A stretch of 64,000 nucleotides of DNA from Leuctra nigra (taxonomy: Eukaryota > Arthropoda > Insecta > Plecoptera > Leuctridae). Position 1 is the first letter of the stretch; the number at the start of each line of letters is the position of its first letter. The DNA lies in the NCBI GenBank assembly GCA_934045905.1, contig OW203771.1, positions 4,650,001 through 4,714,000 of the forward strand, read 5' to 3'. The notes beneath the pieces were generated by a model. The model saw only the letters and a program-made list of their open reading frames with translations, ran no database searches and was not told where the DNA came from. Below, piece after piece: positions 59,382 to 64,000 of this stretch. The position numbers and the translations under genes are program-made.

Positions 59382-59425
59382 CATAGACATTGTATAGCCT
59401 TGCCGAAGGCTATACAATGTCTATG
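59382..59425. repeat. 44-bp perfect hairpin flanked by a 7-bp direct repeat
   Basis: CATAGACATTGTATAGCCTT, loop GCCG, then its exact complement; CTAAAAC on both sides (59375-59381, 59426-59432). Confidence 0.75.
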
Positions 59426-60257
59426 CTAAAACAAACAAGGATTATATTTATATTCCACAAGAAACAAGAACTAATACTACTCTACTAATAATCCAGAATG
59501 TTGCTATTCCATAGTTTGACAGAAGGAAACCGTTGAAACGAATTTTATTTTTCAAATAATCAGTCTTGTGAAAAATATGACTAAGTTGTCCATGACAATG
59601 AAATGGGTCATCGGACGGAAGCTGGTGTCAAGTCTCATCCAGCCAATCAACCACCAACAAACTGCGGCTATTCTTGCGATTTCGAAATGTCATTAGCCCT
59701 TTGTCCTTCCGGCTAAAAATAGCGAGTAAAACGACTAATCCTCGGTGAGAGGAGACAGTAAAAATGTGATAACAAACCGAGTGACTGTTCTGGCGGCAGG
59801 TAATGATGTTGCTGGAGACGGAAGAACGACTTCCGGGAGGCATGACAACCACCAGGTAGGCGACATTGACAGAAAGTGAAACTCAACGACCTCCGAGATG
59901 GAAGCGAACAAGACCCGGGGCCCTATTCCATAACTTTGAAATACCCGATTCTGTTGCAACACGATTCACGGCTATGAATTCACATTGCATAGAATCGGAT
60001 TCGGGTAGAATCGGGAATAGTATTGCTATAGAAAGGGACCCGTGAAATATTTGAAGTGTGCTCATTTGCCGAAGCGGCAGAAAGCACTGTCCGATGGGGC
60101 CCCATTCTATAAGAGCATTCTTATAGAATTTTTAATTCCCAACTCCACTGGAATTCGATTCGCCGTAATGTTAATTCTTATGGACCGGATTCCATCAGAA
60201 TGGAATTGGGAAAACGTTCTAGAAAAATACTTCCGTGACCCGATTGGTTGGGATTTT

Positions 60258-60475
60258 GTAGTGGTGCTTAACGTCGCACTGTTCTACAACTAGGCTCATG
60301 ACGACGGGTGAACGATTATGATGACCAAGGAAGGAAGGTGGGAAGGAGGCGGTATAGGTTCGTTTTCGTAGTGTAGCACACTCCCAGCAATTGTTCGACT
60401 GAGGTAAAGAAAACAAATGGAAGCCGGGATCAAGATAATGCGCAAGTTCAGAGCTCGACTGTCAAAGTTTGGTTC
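60258..60475 (-). mobile_element. SINE copy, diverged
   Basis: TGGTGCTTAACGTCGCACTG tail, GGTGGGAAGGAGGCGGT body, ending near AGTTCAGAGCTCGACTGTCA. Confidence 0.7.
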
Positions 60476-60479
60476 ATGG

Positions 60480-61300
60480 AAGAAGACTATTATTATTATT
60501 TTTTAAATATTTTTCGAGTATGTATGATGTATGATTTATGTATGATTTTTTGTTTTGTTTTTTCGCGGCAAGGATGCAAAAAGACTCTTAAATTACCCCA
60601 GTTTTAACCTTTAAAACGGGAGTATTTTTTACATTTGTTCGAATCGGGGTGGAATGACACACATTTATCCTGAGTTTGAGAACAATCGGACAAGCAGTTT
60701 TGAAAAAAGTTGGGGCCGCCTTCTTAGGTGTTTTTGGTGTTTTCACCATTTGAATAAAAATGAATTTGTATACTTCTCAATCACACATTTCTGTGAAGCA
60801 ATTCACTAATATCGCCAATTAAACTGGAGGAAAATGTGAAAAATGTGTGACCAATGTCTCCGGTACAGCATGAGTTGGATCTATGAACTCGGATTCGGAA
60901 GTGAATACCGCCTTCTAAATGCCTAAAAGTATTGTCTAACTGTCACATTGAAGATGTGTTGCAGAATGAAGACAGCAGTGACAGCTGAAGGTCACCTTGT
61001 CTTGCGCAATGACTCTTGTTCTGTGACCTTGACATTGACAAGAATGCAGCCGCGCACTTGCTTGTTTATACCGTGTCATTGGTGGCACTTTACCTTCTGA
61101 CCAGCTGGCATCGCCGATTATATCTCCTCAATTAAATACCTCGAGCGAAATTCGTGCTAAGAATATGGGACTTATCTCCCCATACACAGGACATTGGGAC
61201 ATTTTAGACGCACTGTCTCTCAAAATTACGAAAGATCAGAAGTTAGTAAAATTAAAATATTCCCAAACATAATTACAAGAATAAAGTTGAGAACAGAGCA
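60480..61300. other. Gene-free interval
   Basis: No exon, RNA or element ends were recognised. A minus-strand TATAAACAAG near 61070 has no supporting exon. Confidence 0.35.
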
Positions 61301-61302
61301 TT

Positions 61303-61657
61303 GGGGCTGTGCATAAAGGACGTCACGCTTCAGGGGGGGGGGGGGGGGGGGGGGGAGGGTGCACCAGTATAGGACACAGTGTGACAGGGGGGAGGGGGGG
61401 GTACTGGAGGCAGAAGGATGTCACGTTTTGATATAGGTATTTTCAAGCATTTAAAATTTCAGTTGATACGTCGGGACCGAAAATTTCGCTAAAAATGAGA
61501 AATTCTGATACATTTTACAGTCAAAAATATTCTATTTAAGGGGGGGTAGAGATAGATTTTAGGGGGGGGTCTCGAAAAGTGTGACACAGCGTGACAGGGG
61601 GGAGGGGGGGTGTCAAAATATCCAATTTTTAGCGTGACGTCCTTTATGCACAGCCCC
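61303..61657. mobile_element. GGGGCTGTGCAT-type TIR element, uninterrupted
   Basis: The ends GGGGCTGTGCATAAAGGACG and CGTCCTTTATGCACAGCCCC are complementary; a possible 3-bp ATT repeat flanks it. Long G runs follow the left end. Second copy at 28981-29748. This end motif is common in arthropod genomes. Non-coding. Confidence 0.82.
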
Positions 61658-62036
61658 ATTGAAGTTGCTCTGACTGTCAAGAGCCAAATTATGGGCTGGT
61701 TCCCAACTGTTACGCCTCAACATGTGGGATATTTGAATGTAATTCAAACCAGGTGCTACCAGAACAAAGAAAACGTTCAGTGTAAAGCGTTGATAAGCGA
61801 GCACCGACGTGCGATACCTCGAACTGAAAGTTACTTAGAAAACATAACAAATTACTACCTAACGTATTGTAATATTATCCTAAAGAGAAGGCAAATTCAA
61901 ACCTCAGTTGAGAATAATAAATGTGATATTTCTTTTTTGCTGAAACATACCTAGATACAAATTATCCCAAAATACTAAATAGATACAACAAACTGTGACA
62001 TCATGGTGGTTTACTTGTATCTTCCTCCTCACATTA

Positions 62037-62290
62037 CTCACGGACTAAGATACTCGGCCGCGTAAGAACCATCCGACTTGAACGTGGAAGCGACAGAAGA
62101 GGAAGTGAGCAAGAGGAAGAGTTACGTCACGGCTCGTGCCGGGTTCAGAGATCATCTCGCAGACACTGCGACACGCCCGTGTCTTGGTCCGGGTGGTAAA
62201 TCCCAAGAGATCCACCCGTGTCGGCCGTGGGAGACAATAGGGACTTTCGCATATGACGTCACATCGCAACGGGATTCAACATTGGACGGA
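62037..62290 (-). promoter_or_regulatory. Possible CpG-richer upstream exon or promoter (tentative)
   Basis: This segment is visibly richer in GC and CpG than its surroundings. On the minus strand it has TGACGTCA near 62258, TGACGTAA near 62125, and a donor-like AGTCC|GTGAGTAATG at about 62042. It could be a non-coding first exon of the Spatzle-like gene 13 kb downstream, but nothing in the sequence proves the link. Confidence 0.2.
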
Positions 62291-62299
62291 AACGAATGA

Positions 62300-64000
62300 C
62301 CTTGAACGGACATTTTATTGGGTGGCTGATGCTGAGCACCCTTTTTTAAAAATAGTAATAAAGCCCTCCTCTCCCCCCCCCCCCCCCCCCCCGTAATATT
62401 GGGACATAAAAATTATCGTTTTATAAAAGTGTTCACGAAATATTTTTAGTGTAAAAAAAACATTAAAAAGTGTATATTATTTTTGGCTAAACTGTCTGTT
62501 TAGGTGTAAGTGAACGGGCTGATCTTTATAGGTACTATGGGTGTAATCCACATTTTCCATCAAATTATGTACTTAATCGAATTTCAAATATTGGAAATTT
62601 TCATGAAAATTGTCACAAAAATGTTATTCATGATTATGAGAATTGTCGAACTTTGTTAAATTAAAATTCACGGCACTACGCCCCCTCCCCCTTTAAATTT
62701 CATCCCGAATACGACCTGGGACAAAGGTTTTGCGGCTAGGTCAACATTGATGATAATATTTACTAAATGATTTCCTGTATTTTGAACCCAGCACATTCCG
62801 AATGGTGAAATAAGAATAACCAATCACATACTAACGTAATCTAAGACCGTAATCCATAAAGACCATACTACCGTAATCTCTGGGATCGTTTTTCAACGGT
62901 CATTGCAACTAATGTCCCCAATCTGACAAAGTTTCAGCCAAATCCTCAAATTGGTTAAAATTTAAAACCATATTTCATTCGATTTTTTTTAAATTTCAAC
63001 TAGAGCTGATTGACCTGTCAACTTAAAACTTCGCATTGTCATTGGGACCAACATTTTAGGTATTTTTGCCAATCAGAAGACCATTCTGTTGTTTCAAAAG
63101 TTATTGTCATTTAAGGACTTTTTGTTCTATAATCTTGAAATATTATATTTGTAAAATGTATACTAAATGTTTATCCCTGCCTTCTTGATGCTTCAGTTCC
63201 AAGGCCTGTAGAGCAGCTGATACTTGCAGACGCATATCAAATCAGATGCAGTCGAAGGCTTGCTAATCAACGCGTTACACTGAGCGTTTTCCTGGTTATA
63301 TTACCATCTCATCCTCAACTAACGTATTTTACTATTTCTCTTGCATGCAGATGGGCTTAAGTGTGCCGGTGCTGATTGTGTCAAATAGTTTGTCCTTCAG
63401 CGTGTTCCAATGTCGGTGACTGAATAGGAAGTATGGAGGAAACCACAACAGACGAAAGAGCCGGCTAAGCCGCAACAAAGCCGCCAGGAAGACGGCCAGA
63501 ACCGTCGTAGTGCAAGTTCAGAACATAAGTACTCTGCGCGTGTTCTGTGTGAACACTATCCGGTACGCGATCATTTTTCTGGCAAAGACTTCGTAAATGT
63601 GACGTAAATTCTGATATAGAAGTGTAGTATACATACTGTGTTCTGACAGCTATTACATCAGTAAAATGAAGGATATCCATTTGAATGTAAAAAATCATAA
63701 TCTAGATGGATCAACAATTTATTTCACTTCAAAAATGCTAAAACTGGAATTTTATAAAAAAATAATTTTCTCTCCAATTTACGAAGTCCTTGCCAGAAAA
63801 ATATTCGCCTCCGGGGTGAACCGGGGGTAGAGACAGTGTCGGGACATGAATAATTTCCTTTCATGAAAACTTTCAAATTCTGTTAAAAAGACAATCATTT
63901 AAAATATAAAAATTATTTTTTTCTTTAAAAATTACAAATTATTTTTTGCTGAACTTGTTCTAAAATGCATGACTTTGCAATATAAATTACGGTGCATTGT
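62300..64000. other. Gene-free right end of the window
   Basis: It holds a C run (about 62373-62392), a decayed poly-G-class repeat, a CCAATGAC-type low-identity repeat and the dispersed AACGCGTTACACTGAGCGTT motif near 63270. No exon supported. Confidence 0.4.

Noticed and set aside
63420..63560. Signal-peptide exon for the Spatzle-like gene on the minus strand
   Set aside because: A hydrophobic frame (VLAVFLAALLRL) exists, but no in-frame ATG precedes it after the upstream stop and no donor in the required phase was seen.

Overview
This is a stretch of animal nuclear DNA, AT-rich by eye, with GT-AG introns, microsatellites, tRNA-derived SINEs and a very dense load of non-autonomous fold-back DNA transposons. 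A recognisable Spatzle gene (the Toll-receptor cytokine, typical of arthropods) points to an arthropod. The exact group cannot be read from this sequence alone. No ribosomal RNA gene, intact cellular tRNA, CRISPR array or bacterial operon was seen.

Layout. (1) 1-1040: the edge of an integrated Maverick/adintovirus-type element, with an intact packaging ATPase and a small basic pX-like ORF, both on the minus strand. (2) 1040-4850: microsatellites, two hairpin-bearing repeats, a small two-exon acidic protein gene with SUMO-interaction-like motifs, and a two-unit tandem repeat with CTCF-like motifs. (3) 4850-33300: a large tandem segmental duplication. Copy A (about 4850-15790) and copy B (about 16793-33300) each carry one six-coding-exon matrix metalloproteinase gene on the minus strand. 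Both genes are intact by my hand splicing: 246 residues each, identical exon lengths, signal peptide, cysteine-switch prodomain and zinc catalytic domain, no hemopexin domain. Both have a conserved TATA box and a non-coding first exon. Copy B has been swollen by later transposon insertions, several with paralogous empty sites in copy A. (4) 33300-36900: a degenerate satellite and a perfect 154-bp-arm palindrome. (5) 36937-49059: a Spatzle-like gene on the minus strand, seven coding exons visible, ending in a seven-cysteine knot; its signal-peptide exon was not found. (6) 49060-64000: SINEs, fold-back elements and poly-G-bearing repeats; one GC-richer segment near 62040-62290 might be an upstream exon or promoter.

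The most unusual signal is recurrent. Four separate tandem arrays (163, 112, 44 and 120 bp periods), in two unrelated genes, all have a repeat unit that straddles the 3' splice junction of a coding exon, so each array multiplies the splice acceptor plus the head of the exon. The 120-bp array is a whole number of codons and stays open, so alternative use of its three acceptors would give proteins with one, two or three proline-rich repeats. The other three arrays make out-of-frame decoy acceptors.

The cellular genes fit extracellular roles: two secreted minimal MMPs (matrix or peptide proteolysis) and a secreted Toll-pathway ligand precursor. Their proximity does not by itself show a functional link.
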